This document shows positions 17,011 to 24,940 of a stretch of DNA of 43,385 nt, piece by piece. The notes below the pieces were generated by a model. That model ran no database searches. It was not told the DNA's origin and saw nothing but the letters and a program-made list of their open reading frames with translations. The stretch's first letter is position 1; the number at the start of each line of letters is the position of its first letter. The stretch comes from Cypionkella sp. (GTDB taxonomy: Bacteria > Pseudomonadota > Alphaproteobacteria > Rhodobacterales > Rhodobacteraceae): positions 65,205 to 108,589 of the forward strand of contig NZ_JAUSBA010000042.1 of NCBI RefSeq assembly GCF_030652235.1. The letters are read 5' to 3'. The translations under genes were made by a program, and so were the position numbers.

Positions 17011-17900
17011 AGCACCGCCCTCAGCCGCTCCGGTATAGTCACCACCGGCGGCCCCGGCAGTTTGGCGGGCTTATTCCACGCCAAGGGCCTGCGCACCCAA
17101 GTCATGCGCCGCCGGGCACCGTCAAACAAAGGCTCACCTTCCACCGCAGTCGCCGCTTCCACCATGCGAAACAGCACTTCGCGGCGCTGCATGTGCGGGC
17201 CCCAGCCTGCCGCGATCAGGTTGGGATCATTCGCTCGCCCCATCGCGGTCTCATAATCAATCATACCGAAATGGAACATAAACAGGTCCGGATGAATGTG
17301 GAAATTCCGCCGCTTTACCCGGTGCAGACCCGCGCCCCATGTTACAGGTTTGAACGCCAGAACCGGCTTGGTATAGGCATTTGACACCACGGCCACGCTG
17401 CGCTGCGCCAGAAACGGCTGCGACGGATCAATCGCAGGTTCCGATTTCAAGTCCTGCACCACATCCAACCCCAGCCCCGACAGAGTCGAGGTCCGCGCCT
17501 GATGACCCTGAATGAACGCGTTCAGGCTGGCGTGCCGCGCGGGGTCCGCCACCAAAAACTCATCGACATCGGTGGCGATCACCGCATCGTAATCATAGCG
17601 CCACAGCGTGCGGGCCAGATCGGAAATAGCGCGCGAACGGTTATGCTCCATCACCACCCGCCGCATCGGGGTGTTGCTGATTTCCGCCGCCCAATCGCGG
17701 TGACGCAGATGCAGAAAGTTCACGCCCTCAAAGCCCTGCGGGATCGTCTCATCCAGCCCATCGATGATCACGAACAGCGATTGCCGCCCGAAATTGCCGC
17801 CGTAATAGTCGATCCATTTGCGCAGAAAAATCCGGTCATTGCGCACCGTGGTGATGCAGGCGACCTTCATACGCAGGGCGGACACAGGGTTTTCTGACAC
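17007..17900 (-). CDS. Glycosyltransferase family 2-like protein
   Basis: A 297-residue protein resembling the Glyco_tranf_2_4 class (PF13704). The N-terminus KVACITTVRNDRIFLRKWIDYY is the usual nucleotide-sugar-binding start, and the metal/sugar-nucleotide motif appears as ATDVDEFLV near residues 113-121. It is soluble. The start is a GTG at 17900, six bases after GGAG; a later ATG at 17870 would remove ten residues that have no family likeness. It overlaps the Stealth gene by 4 bases. The acceptor and donor sugars are unknown. Confidence 0.85.
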   Translation of the reverse strand: MSENPVSALRMKVACITTVRNDRIFLRKWIDYYGGNFGRQSLFVIIDGLDETIPQGFEGVNFLHLRHRDWAAEISNTPMRRVVMEHNRSRAISDLARTLWRYDYDAVIATDVDEFLVADPARHASLNAFIQGHQARTSTLSGLGLDVVQDLKSEPAIDPSQPFLAQRSVAVVSNAYTKPVLAFKPVTWGAGLHRVKRRNFHIHPDLFMFHFGMIDYETAMGRANDPNLIAAGWGPHMQRREVLFRMVEAATAVEGEPLFDGARRRMTWVRRPLAWNKPAKLPGPPVVTIPERLRAVL

Positions 17901-17911
17901 GGGTTTCTCCG

Positions 17912-17935
17912 GCTAAAGCTAGGCTTGGCTTTAGC
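17912..17935. promoter_or_regulatory. Inverted repeat before the glycosyltransferase start
   Basis: GCTAAAGC (17912-17919) and GCTTTAGC (17928-17935) form a perfect 8-bp repeat with an 8-base spacer, ending 12 bases before the GTG start of the glycosyltransferase. No T-run follows on either strand, so an operator is at least as likely as a terminator. Confidence 0.4.
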
Positions 17936-17987
17936 GTAAGGCCAGACAAACCGCAACTTGAGGCACCCACCAGCTGCGAAACCCTGC

Positions 17988-19085
17988 TTAAGCCCGCGCC
18001 AAAACCGCCATCCGCGCGCGCAACTCATCGCGGATGCCCCCTTCGCGTGGCGCATCCCGCAAAGTCGTCAGCAGCGCGGGCGCAGGCAAAGCCCGCCCGC
18101 CGCCACCCCAACTTAAAGCCCGCAACACCGACTGCGCCGCCTCGGGCAACAGATCGGGCACCGCTCGCCCAGACAACTCCGCCCAGAGCAGTGTCCAGCA
18201 CCGCGCCACCGACCACGGATTATAGCCGCCACCCCCCAGCAGCATCAACCGAGGTGCCATCGGCCTGATCGCCCTCAACGCCTCGACGTAAGAGTTGTTC
18301 GACAAAGCCAAGCGCGACAACGGGTCCTCCCGCAATGCATCCGCCCCGGCTTGCAGCACGATCACCTGCGGCCCAAACGCCTGCAATCGCGGCAAAATCA
18401 TCTCCTGCAGAACCAGCCGCGCCTCAGAGTCATTGTACTGCGCAGGCACTGGCAGATTGACGCAATTCCCCCCAGCCACCCCCAAAGCTCCGGTAAACGG
18501 CCATCGCGCTTCCTCATGCACCGAGATCAGCAGCACCTCTGGCACGCCCGCAAAGGCAAATTCCACCCCATCGCAATGATGCGCGTCCAGATCAACATAG
18601 GCCACCCGCAGCCCCATCCGCCGCAACGCCATGATCGCCAGCACCGGATCGTTCAGATAGCAAAACCCGTTGGCACGGTCAGGCAGCCCGTGATGGGTGC
18701 CACCGCCCGGCACATGCACCGCACCACCCGCAGCCAACAACTCCGACGCCAGCAACACCCCGCCCGCCCCCGTCGCCGGACGGCGGTAAATCTGCGGAAA
18801 GACCGGATTGGACAGGGTGCCAAGGTGATGCCGCGCCATCGCCGCAGCTGCGATCTCGCCCGCCTCTGCCGCTTTCAAGGCCGCGATATATTCCGCCGTG
18901 TGAAACGCCAAAAGCGCCGCTGGCTTGGCACATGGGCTGGTCCGATAGCAGCCCTCCAGCCACCCCAAAGCCCGCGCCAAATCCATCACCGTAGACACCC
19001 TTGGCACCCGCAACGGATGCCCACCGCCATAGCTGGAACCGCGATAAATCTCTGATCCGATGAACAATGCGGCAGTCACTGCCAT
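17988..19085 (-). CDS. Histone deacetylase/AcuC/AphA superfamily Zn-dependent deacetylase
   Basis: A 365-residue arginase-fold hydrolase that removes acetyl or related acyl groups from amines. The active site is intact: His131 and His132 (GGGTHHGLPDRANGFCYLND), zinc ligands Asp167 and His169 (YVDLDAHHCDG) and Asp249 (QAGADALREDPL), and Tyr288 (GGGGYN). The start at 19085 follows AAGGGCGGAA; an upstream extension of 21 codons lacks family similarity. Bacterial relatives act on acetyl-CoA synthetase or acetylpolyamines. The pot-type transporter nearby makes acetylpolyamine tempting, but the motif layout looks closer to AcuC/class II HDAC-like enzymes, so the substrate is open. Confidence 0.88.
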   Translation of the reverse strand: MAVTAALFIGSEIYRGSSYGGGHPLRVPRVSTVMDLARALGWLEGCYRTSPCAKPAALLAFHTAEYIAALKAAEAGEIAAAAMARHHLGTLSNPVFPQIYRRPATGAGGVLLASELLAAGGAVHVPGGGTHHGLPDRANGFCYLNDPVLAIMALRRMGLRVAYVDLDAHHCDGVEFAFAGVPEVLLISVHEEARWPFTGALGVAGGNCVNLPVPAQYNDSEARLVLQEMILPRLQAFGPQVIVLQAGADALREDPLSRLALSNNSYVEALRAIRPMAPRLMLLGGGGYNPWSVARCWTLLWAELSGRAVPDLLPEAAQSVLRALSWGGGGRALPAPALLTTLRDAPREGGIRDELRARMAVLARA

Positions 19086-19136
19086 TTCCGCCCTTTTGCC
19101 CGCCGCTACCGAACTGTAACGCTTTTGTAACAGATT

Positions 19137-19164
19137 TTGACTGAACAACCCTTTGCAATACTAT
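19137..19164 (+). promoter_or_regulatory. Predicted sigma-70 promoter of the Nudix gene
   Basis: TTGACT (19137-19142) is followed by a 16-bp spacer and TACTAT (19159-19164), about 88 bp before the Nudix start. The match to the housekeeping consensus is good. The leader of about 80 bases holds no obvious structure. Confidence 0.5.
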
Positions 19165-19252
19165 GCAAATCTTAACCAATATGCGATAGGTGCTCTTGAA
19201 TGCGGCCCTGAAGAACCGCAGTTTATCAGGTACGCGTTGAAGGCCGATGCAG

Positions 19253-19753
19253 ATGAATCAGATCCAACCCATAGCGCCTCTGGACGAGGCTGCCGTTCAC
19301 CCGGATCAATACGGCGCGATCTGCTGGCGGATGCACCGCAGCAAGGTTGAGGTGTTGTTGATCACCAGCCGCGACACCGGGCGCTGGGTGATCCCAAAGG
19401 GTTGGCCAATGGACAATCGCTCTGCGTCCGAGGCGGCGCAGCAAGAGGCGTGGGAAGAAGCCGGCGTGCGCGGTGACATCGCCGAAACTGCTATCGGGAT
19501 GTTCAACTATGTCAAACTTCTGACTTCAAAGCGCAGCAGCGAATGTGTGGTCAAAGTGTTTGCGCTGCGTGTCTCGAAACTTGTCGACAAATTCCCTGAA
19601 CGCAAGGAACGTCGGCGCAAATGGTTTGCCGCCGAGAAAGCCGCCCGCATGGTGATAGAGCCGGAATTGCGCCAGCTGCTACTTGGGCTCAGCGCCAATC
19701 TTTTGGCCGAATTGCCCGAGCTTGGGGCCGAGCAAGCGCTTGCAACCACTTGA
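19253..19753 (+). CDS. Nudix hydrolase
   Basis: A 166-residue Nudix-fold hydrolase related to the diphosphoinositol-polyphosphate/diadenosine-polyphosphate class, cleaving a nucleoside diphosphate linked to another group. The Nudix helix reads SEAAQQEAWEEAGV: the metal-binding core EAWEEAG is kept, while the usual upstream Glu is Arg and the usual Arg before the core is Gln. GRWVIPKGWP before the box matches the family pattern. I choose ATG 19253 because GAAGG lies 9 bases upstream; ATG 19247 is only 3 bases away from it. The C-terminus is Leu/Glu/Ala rich. The substrate is unknown. Confidence 0.85.
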   Translation: MNQIQPIAPLDEAAVHPDQYGAICWRMHRSKVEVLLITSRDTGRWVIPKGWPMDNRSASEAAQQEAWEEAGVRGDIAETAIGMFNYVKLLTSKRSSECVVKVFALRVSKLVDKFPERKERRRKWFAAEKAARMVIEPELRQLLLGLSANLLAELPELGAEQALATT

Positions 19754-19804
19754 AAAGCGGCGCAGCCTGCTTAGGTAAAAATCCTACCCAGTTTTGGCCC
19801 AAGC

Positions 19805-20239
19805 ATGATCAGCTATTCCCTTCAATGCAGCAATTCCCACGGTTTTGACAGCTGGTTTCAGTCTGCCGAAGGTTATGAAAGCTTGGCGAGCGCGGGGCGG
19901 ATCAACTGTCCGATCTGCGGCGATAGCGCCATTGACAAAACCCTGATGGCCCCGGCAGTACGCCCCGCCCGCAACGCAGGCGAGGCCAGGGCCAAACCCA
20001 AACTCAGCGAACCCACCACCGAGCTGGAAGCCGCCATGACCGAGTTGCGCCGACAGGTCGAGGCGAACTCGGAATATGTCGGGCTGAACTTCGCCGCTGA
20101 AGCCCGCCGGATGCATGACGGTGAAATCGACCAGCGCGCAATTTATGGCGAGGCCAAGCCCGCCGAGGCCCGGGCTTTGATCGAAGATGGCGTGCCTGTG
20201 GCGCCCTTGCCGTTCATGCCACCCAGAAAGGCCAACTGA
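19805..20239 (+). CDS. DUF1178 family protein
   Basis: A 144-residue protein of the uncharacterised DUF1178 family (PF06676), widespread in Proteobacteria. The N-terminus MISYSLQCSNSHGFDSWFQSAEGYESL and the CPICG at about 35-39 resemble half-complete zinc-ribbon sites. The C-terminus PVAPLPFMPPRKAN is typical. A helical, charged middle (about 68-105) follows a proline-rich linker. Its stop codon overlaps the ATG of the following SDR gene by one base (TGATG), so the two are coupled. No function is assigned to the family. Confidence 0.88.
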   Translation: MISYSLQCSNSHGFDSWFQSAEGYESLASAGRINCPICGDSAIDKTLMAPAVRPARNAGEARAKPKLSEPTTELEAAMTELRRQVEANSEYVGLNFAAEARRMHDGEIDQRAIYGEAKPAEARALIEDGVPVAPLPFMPPRKAN

Positions 20240-20877
20240 TGACCACCTTGATCACAGGGGCCACCCGCGGCATCGGGCGCGCCCTGCTGCAGCATTACCA
20301 AGCGGCAGGTGCGGTGGTGATCGGCACTGCCCGCAAGCCCACGCCGGGGCTGTTCACGCTGGATGTGACCGACCCCGCAGGCCAGCGCGCCCTCGGCCAA
20401 AGCATTGAGACACTTGATCTTTTGATCTGCAACGCCGGGGTCTATCCAGATCGTGGCCAGCAGCTGGATGACGGTTACGCGCCCGCGCTTTGGACCGAGG
20501 GGTTCAACACCAATGTCGTCGGGGTGTTTCTGAGCGTACAATCCCTGCTGCCTGCCTTGCGGCGCGCGGGCGGCAAAATCGCGATCATCTCGTCGCAAAT
20601 GGCGTCCGATACCACAGCCCCCGGCGGCAGCTATATCTACCGCGCGTCAAAGGCCGCAGCGCTCAACCTTGGCCGTAACCTTGCCAGTGATCTGAAATCG
20701 CAGGGCATCGCGGTGGGCATCTATCACCCCGGCTGGGTGCAGACCGAGATGGGCGGTGCGGGCGCGGATATCACCGAAGCCCAATCCGCACTGGGCCTCG
20801 CCGCCCGCTTTGCCGCCCTCTCACTGGCGACAACCGGGTGTTTTGAGACTTGGGACGGCCGGGCGCATCCGTTCTAA
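20239..20877 (+). CDS. Short-chain dehydrogenase/reductase (SDR)
   Basis: A 212-residue SDR enzyme. The cofactor motif TGATRGIG is at 6-13, NAG at 65-67, and the catalytic residues are a Ser at about 118-119 (IISSQ), Tyr134 and Lys138 (YRASK). After them comes PGWVQTEMGG, the usual PG motif. The short length matches the C-factor/CsgA-like subgroup, which lacks the longer substrate loop. The start overlaps the DUF1178 stop. NAD(P) preference and substrate cannot be determined. A terminator and repeat follow. Confidence 0.9.
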   Translation: MTTLITGATRGIGRALLQHYQAAGAVVIGTARKPTPGLFTLDVTDPAGQRALGQSIETLDLLICNAGVYPDRGQQLDDGYAPALWTEGFNTNVVGVFLSVQSLLPALRRAGGKIAIISSQMASDTTAPGGSYIYRASKAAALNLGRNLASDLKSQGIAVGIYHPGWVQTEMGGAGADITEAQSALGLAARFAALSLATTGCFETWDGRAHPF

Positions 20878-20912
20878 GCAGAACGTCGAAATTCATAGAA
20901 AGACGAATTTAA

Positions 20913-20961
20913 TTGGGGGCTCGCCCCCAAACCCCGAGAGTATTTCGAAAAGAGCAAATAC

Positions 20962-20963
<2 letters not shown>
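20913..20963. terminator. Bidirectional terminator hairpins between SDR and ferredoxin genes
   Basis: Two adjacent hairpins: TTGGGGG/CCCCCAA (20913-20930, CTCG loop) and GAGTATTT/AAATACTC (20938-20963, 10-base loop). The second arm overlaps the ferredoxin stop codon. On the minus strand the first stem is followed by TTAAATT. The GAGTATTT..AAAAGAGCAA core recurs at 33142-33164. Confidence 0.65.
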
Positions 20964-21366
<403 letters not shown>

Positions 21367-21506
21367 TCACAGTTCGGTGCAATTCCGTCACCCCCGCCGA
21401 TCCCCTGCAAGGCCCCAGCGGCCAAGCATCTTTGCACAGCCGCCATTTGCGGTTAAGCTGGACCCCAACAGGGCCCGGAGCAAACGGGGCGCAATACGGG
21501 CATGGC

Positions 21507-22040
21507 ATGATTTTTCGTCTGATTTTTGGCTGTGCTCTGATTTTGGCTGGCTGTACCCAGCAGGTCTCGGTAACGGCACCCGCCGTAAGTAACCTTGGCA
21601 TCGAATTGATGCGCCTGAAGGAAGGCCAGCAACCACCGCAGTCTGAAGGTACGTGCTGGGCAAAAGACACCACCCCCGCCGTGATTGAAACCACCACCGA
21701 ACAGCTTGTCGTCACGGATGAGCAACGCGATGCGCTGGGAAAAGTGACCTCTCCCGCCACCTATCAAACCAAGACCCACCAGCGCCTGCTGCAAGATCAT
21801 GAAGAGGTCTGGTTCCGCGCGCCCTGCCCGCAAGACATGACGGTGAACTTCGTCGCCACCCTACAACGCGCCTTGAAGGCGCGTGGGCTCTATATAGCAC
21901 CGGTCACCGGAATGATGGACGCAACCACCTCCGAAGCGGTCCGGCAGTTTCAAGCCGATCGCGGCCTCGACAGCCCGGAACTTTCGCTTTCCGCCGCCAA
22001 AGAGCTTGGCATCATCGCAACGGATGTCTCAAAAATATGA
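21507..22040 (+). CDS. Peptidoglycan-binding domain lipoprotein
   Basis: A 177-residue predicted lipoprotein. The signal peptide ends in a lipobox with Cys16 (LILAGC). A C-terminal PG_binding_1-like domain (about 118-165) has LQRALKARGLYIAPVTGMMD and AVRQFQADRGL. It is probably anchored in a membrane and contacts the cell wall. The open frame extends 25 codons upstream of ATG 21507 but that part has no signal-peptide character. The stop overlaps the next gene's ATG by 4 bases. The 221-bp gap before it, up to the ferredoxin start, shows no clear structure beyond ribosome-binding sequences. Confidence 0.82.
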   Translation: MIFRLIFGCALILAGCTQQVSVTAPAVSNLGIELMRLKEGQQPPQSEGTCWAKDTTPAVIETTTEQLVVTDEQRDALGKVTSPATYQTKTHQRLLQDHEEVWFRAPCPQDMTVNFVATLQRALKARGLYIAPVTGMMDATTSEAVRQFQADRGLDSPELSLSAAKELGIIATDVSKI

Positions 22041-22678
22041 CCCATTCAGCCACCCAATCCCGCTACGAGGCCGAAGTCGCCCGGCAATGGTCCGCGCATC
22101 CTGCCGATGGCGCGCATGATCTGGGCCATCTGCGCCGCGTCTGGGCGCGCGCCAAGCTGATCGCGATGGATGAACCCTGCGATCTGGACATCTTACTGGC
22201 GGCTTGCATCTTCCATGATCTGGTCAACCTGCCGAAATCCCACCCCGAGCGCGCCCGCGCTTCAACGCTGTCCGCTGAAGCCGCCGGCCATTTCCTGCGC
22301 TTGGATGGCTTCCCCGAGGCCAAACTGTCTGCCGTCGGCCATGCCATCGCCGCGCACAGCTTTTCTGCCGCAATCACACCCGTAACAGCCGAAGCCCGCG
22401 TGCTGCAAGACGCCGACCGGCTGGAGGCTCTGGGCGCGATCGGCATCGCCCGGATGTTTCATGTTTCGGGCGCGATGGGTGGCGGGCTGTTTGATGCCGA
22501 AGACCCGATGGCGCTGCACCGCCCGCATGACGACCGCGCCTTCGCGTTAGACCACATTGAGACCAAACTGCTGAAACTGGTCGATACCATGCAGACCGCC
22601 CCCGGTCGCGCCATGGCCATCGAGCGCGCCGACTGGATGCTGTCGTTCCGCACCCGCCTGCTGTTTGAGATTGGCTAA
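22037..22678 (+). CDS. HD domain phosphohydrolase (YedJ-like)
   Basis: A 213-residue HD-superfamily hydrolase, predicted to cleave a phosphate ester of a nucleotide-like compound with a divalent metal. Metal ligands are His31 (HDLGHLRRVW), His60-Asp61 (IFHDLVNLPK) and Asp127 (LQDADRLEALG). LQDADRLEALGAIGIAR is the signature of the YedJ/YpgQ-type subfamily. It overlaps the lipoprotein gene by 4 bases. The physiological substrate is unknown. Confidence 0.9.
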   Translation: MTHSATQSRYEAEVARQWSAHPADGAHDLGHLRRVWARAKLIAMDEPCDLDILLAACIFHDLVNLPKSHPERARASTLSAEAAGHFLRLDGFPEAKLSAVGHAIAAHSFSAAITPVTAEARVLQDADRLEALGAIGIARMFHVSGAMGGGLFDAEDPMALHRPHDDRAFALDHIETKLLKLVDTMQTAPGRAMAIERADWMLSFRTRLLFEIG

Positions 22679-22681
22679 GCG

Positions 22682-23128
22682 ATGCGGACCCGGCTTTCCC
22701 TGCGTTTCATGCTTGTGTTGGTGCTGACCGCCGCCGTCACCATCGCCTTGCTGACCATGTTCGAGGCGGTGATCCGCGCCCAACTCAGCTTTGGCACCGC
22801 CCTGATCGTCGTGCTGCCGCTGCTGGTCGCCGCGCGATCTTGTGGCAGCACTTGGGTCACCCGTCACCAAACACCCGCCGGGATCAAACCCGTGCTGGCC
22901 TATGGTGCATGGTTTGCCCTGCTCGCCTTGATCATCTTCCTGCTACACGGCATAGCGCTGCGGCTGTGGATCGGGCAAAATCTGGCTGAGACGGCGCAGA
23001 TGTTGACCCAGCGCCCGCTGACGATCCTGACCGTCGCGGGCCTCAGCTACGCCACCTGCGCTGTGATCACCAGCACCGGCTTCGCCTTGGGCGCGCGTGC
23101 GCAAACCCGCTTGCTGCCGCGCAAATAA
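22682..23128 (+). CDS. Four-segment membrane protein, ABZJ_00895-like
   Basis: A 148-residue inner-membrane protein with four predicted hydrophobic segments (about 9-27, 36-52, 71-92 and 110-138) and a basic C-terminus (RAQTRLLPRK). Length and pattern resemble the uncharacterised ABZJ_00895 family; this is a tentative recognition. It begins 3 bases after the HD gene stop and is likely co-transcribed. No catalytic motif is visible. Confidence 0.7.
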   Translation: MRTRLSLRFMLVLVLTAAVTIALLTMFEAVIRAQLSFGTALIVVLPLLVAARSCGSTWVTRHQTPAGIKPVLAYGAWFALLALIIFLLHGIALRLWIGQNLAETAQMLTQRPLTILTVAGLSYATCAVITSTGFALGARAQTRLLPRK

Positions 23129-23153
23129 AAAGGCGGCAGGTTTCCCCGCCGCC
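23127..23153 (-). terminator. Terminator after degP
   Basis: On the minus strand GGCGGC (23153-23148) pairs with GCCGCC (23137-23132), followed directly by TTTTTATTT. It lies 23 bp beyond the degP stop and also at the tail of the convergent membrane-protein gene. Confidence 0.75.
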
Positions 23154-23176
23154 CGTTCTTCTCAAAGCCCAAACGC

Positions 23177-24688
23177 TTATTCGACCGACAGCGCGACGAA
23201 TCGCGGATCGCCCTCGCGCCGCACCAAGAGCAAGATCGACTTGCGCCCCGCCGCTTTGGCTTCTGACAGACGGTCTTGCAGATCGCTGATGCTCAGGATC
23301 TTCTGCTGCCCGGCTTCGACAATCACGTCGCCCGGACTAACCCCCTTCTCTGACGCTTCAGACGCAACATCGACATGCGTCACCGCAAGCCCGGTCGCCC
23401 CGGCAGGCAGCTTCAGATCCTTGGCCACCTGTTCATCCACTGGCACCAAAGTCAGCCCCAGCACTTCGGCTTTTTGCGGCTCGACCGGAGTATCCTTCTG
23501 CGCCGCAGGCACCGGCTTGCCAGCCTCATCGGTTTCCCGGCGCCCCAGCTTGATCTGCAAGGTCTGCTGCTTGCCATCGCGCAGCACCACGGCGGGCACT
23601 TCCTCGCCAATCGGGCTATCCGCCACCGTCCGCGTCAGGCTGCGCACATCGGTGATTTCCGTGCCGTTAAAGGTCAAGATCACGTCGCCCGCCAGCATCC
23701 CGCTGGCCTTTGCCGGGCCATCCGGCACATCGGTGATTAAGGCACCCTTGGCCTCGGTCAATCCCATCGCTTCGGCCACGTCAGGCGTTACATCCTGAAT
23801 CCGCACACCCAACCAGCCGCGCCGGGTTTCGCCGAACTCTTTCAGCTGATCCACCACGTGCGCCACCACGTTCGAGCCCATCGAGAAGCCGATGCCAATC
23901 GAGCCGCCAGTCGGCGACAGAATGGCGGTGTTCACCCCCACAACCTGGCCTTCCATATTGAACAGCGGTCCGCCCGAGTTGCACTTGTTGATCGCGGCAT
24001 CGGTCTGGATAAAGTCGTCATAAGCGCCGCTCAGCTCACGCCCACGCGCCGAGACGATCCCGGCAGACACCGAAAAGCCCTGCCCCAGCGGGTTGCCCAT
24101 CGCCATGACCCAATCGCCGACCCGCATCGCATCCGAATTGCCAAACGCCACGAACGGCAGCGGCTCGGGGCTTTCGACCTTCAGTAAGGCGATATCGGTC
24201 TTCAGATCCGTACCGACAAGCTTGGCCTTCAGTTTCTTGCCCGAGAAAAACTCAATCTCAATGTCATCCGCGCCCTCGATGACGTGGTTGTTGGTCACAA
24301 TGTAACCGTCCGCCGAGATCACAAAGCCCGACCCCAAAGCCTCCGAGCGTTGCGGCTCGTTGCCACCTTGGCCGTTCTGGTCCATGAAATCTTTGAAGAA
24401 ATCCTCAAACGGCGAGCCCGGCGGCACCATCGGCGCGCCATCGGTGGCAGAGGCTATCATCGAAGACGTGGTGATGTTGACGACCGAGGGGCTGATTTGC
24501 TGGGCCAGATCGGCAAAGCTGTCGGGTGCGCCGAACGCCAGTGCCTGATGCGCAGGCCCAGCGGCCAAAGCCATCGACAGACCCAAACCCAGGGCCAGCA
24601 TCAACCTGGGACGCTTTGGAGTGGCGATTGCTGGAACAGTCAGCGCGCGCCCACTCAAAACATTACGGGCATTGATAAGTTGAAGCAC
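23177..24688 (-). CDS. degP: Do-like (DegP/HtrA) periplasmic serine protease with altered active-site motif
   Basis: A 503-residue periplasmic protease/chaperone with two C-terminal PDZ domains (about 265-350 and 395-495). The start is the GTG at 24688: AAGGAG (24700-24695) sits 6-7 bases upstream, and the leader gives a signal peptide ending near AHQALA. Two codons upstream in-frame ATGs give no better start. Triad residues are His135 (TNNHVIEG), Asp165 (LKTDIALL) and Ser238. The motif reads INKCNSGGPLF: Cys236 replaces the Gly of GNSGG, part of the oxyanion hole. The codon is TGC where family members have GGC. The chaperone function may survive. It lies downstream of hflKC but behind a terminator. 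Confidence 0.93.
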   Translation of the reverse strand: MLQLINARNVLSGRALTVPAIATPKRPRLMLALGLGLSMALAAGPAHQALAFGAPDSFADLAQQISPSVVNITTSSMIASATDGAPMVPPGSPFEDFFKDFMDQNGQGGNEPQRSEALGSGFVISADGYIVTNNHVIEGADDIEIEFFSGKKLKAKLVGTDLKTDIALLKVESPEPLPFVAFGNSDAMRVGDWVMAMGNPLGQGFSVSAGIVSARGRELSGAYDDFIQTDAAINKCNSGGPLFNMEGQVVGVNTAILSPTGGSIGIGFSMGSNVVAHVVDQLKEFGETRRGWLGVRIQDVTPDVAEAMGLTEAKGALITDVPDGPAKASGMLAGDVILTFNGTEITDVRSLTRTVADSPIGEEVPAVVLRDGKQQTLQIKLGRRETDEAGKPVPAAQKDTPVEPQKAEVLGLTLVPVDEQVAKDLKLPAGATGLAVTHVDVASEASEKGVSPGDVIVEAGQQKILSISDLQDRLSEAKAAGRKSILLLVRREGDPRFVALSVE

Positions 24689-24888
24689 GTCCGAACTCCT
24701 TTTCGTAGTGCGGGGCGCGATCCACATCGCCCGCCGCATCGGAACATATCCGCATATTCATTTAGGGGCCAAAATACGCAATGCAAACCAGATCGCGCCG
24801 CCTCAACCCTACGTGAATGAATTTGTCACCTGCGTGAAGCTGCGTGCAAGCGGCATCGGCACATTGCACCAATCCTTGCCGCAATGAA

Positions 24889-24916
24889 AAAGGGCCAGCG
24901 CAGACGCCAGCCCTTT
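24889..24916 (-). terminator. Terminator after hflC
   Basis: AAAGGGC (24889-24895) and GCCCTTT (24910-24916) form a stem extended by wobble pairs and closed by a 4-base loop. On the minus strand TTTTT follows the stem. It lies in the 252-bp non-coding gap between hflC and degP. The rest of the gap, up to 24688, should hold the degP promoter, which I could not pin down. Confidence 0.75.
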
Positions 24917-24940
24917 CAAGTTTATCAGTCCCAGTCCCCG

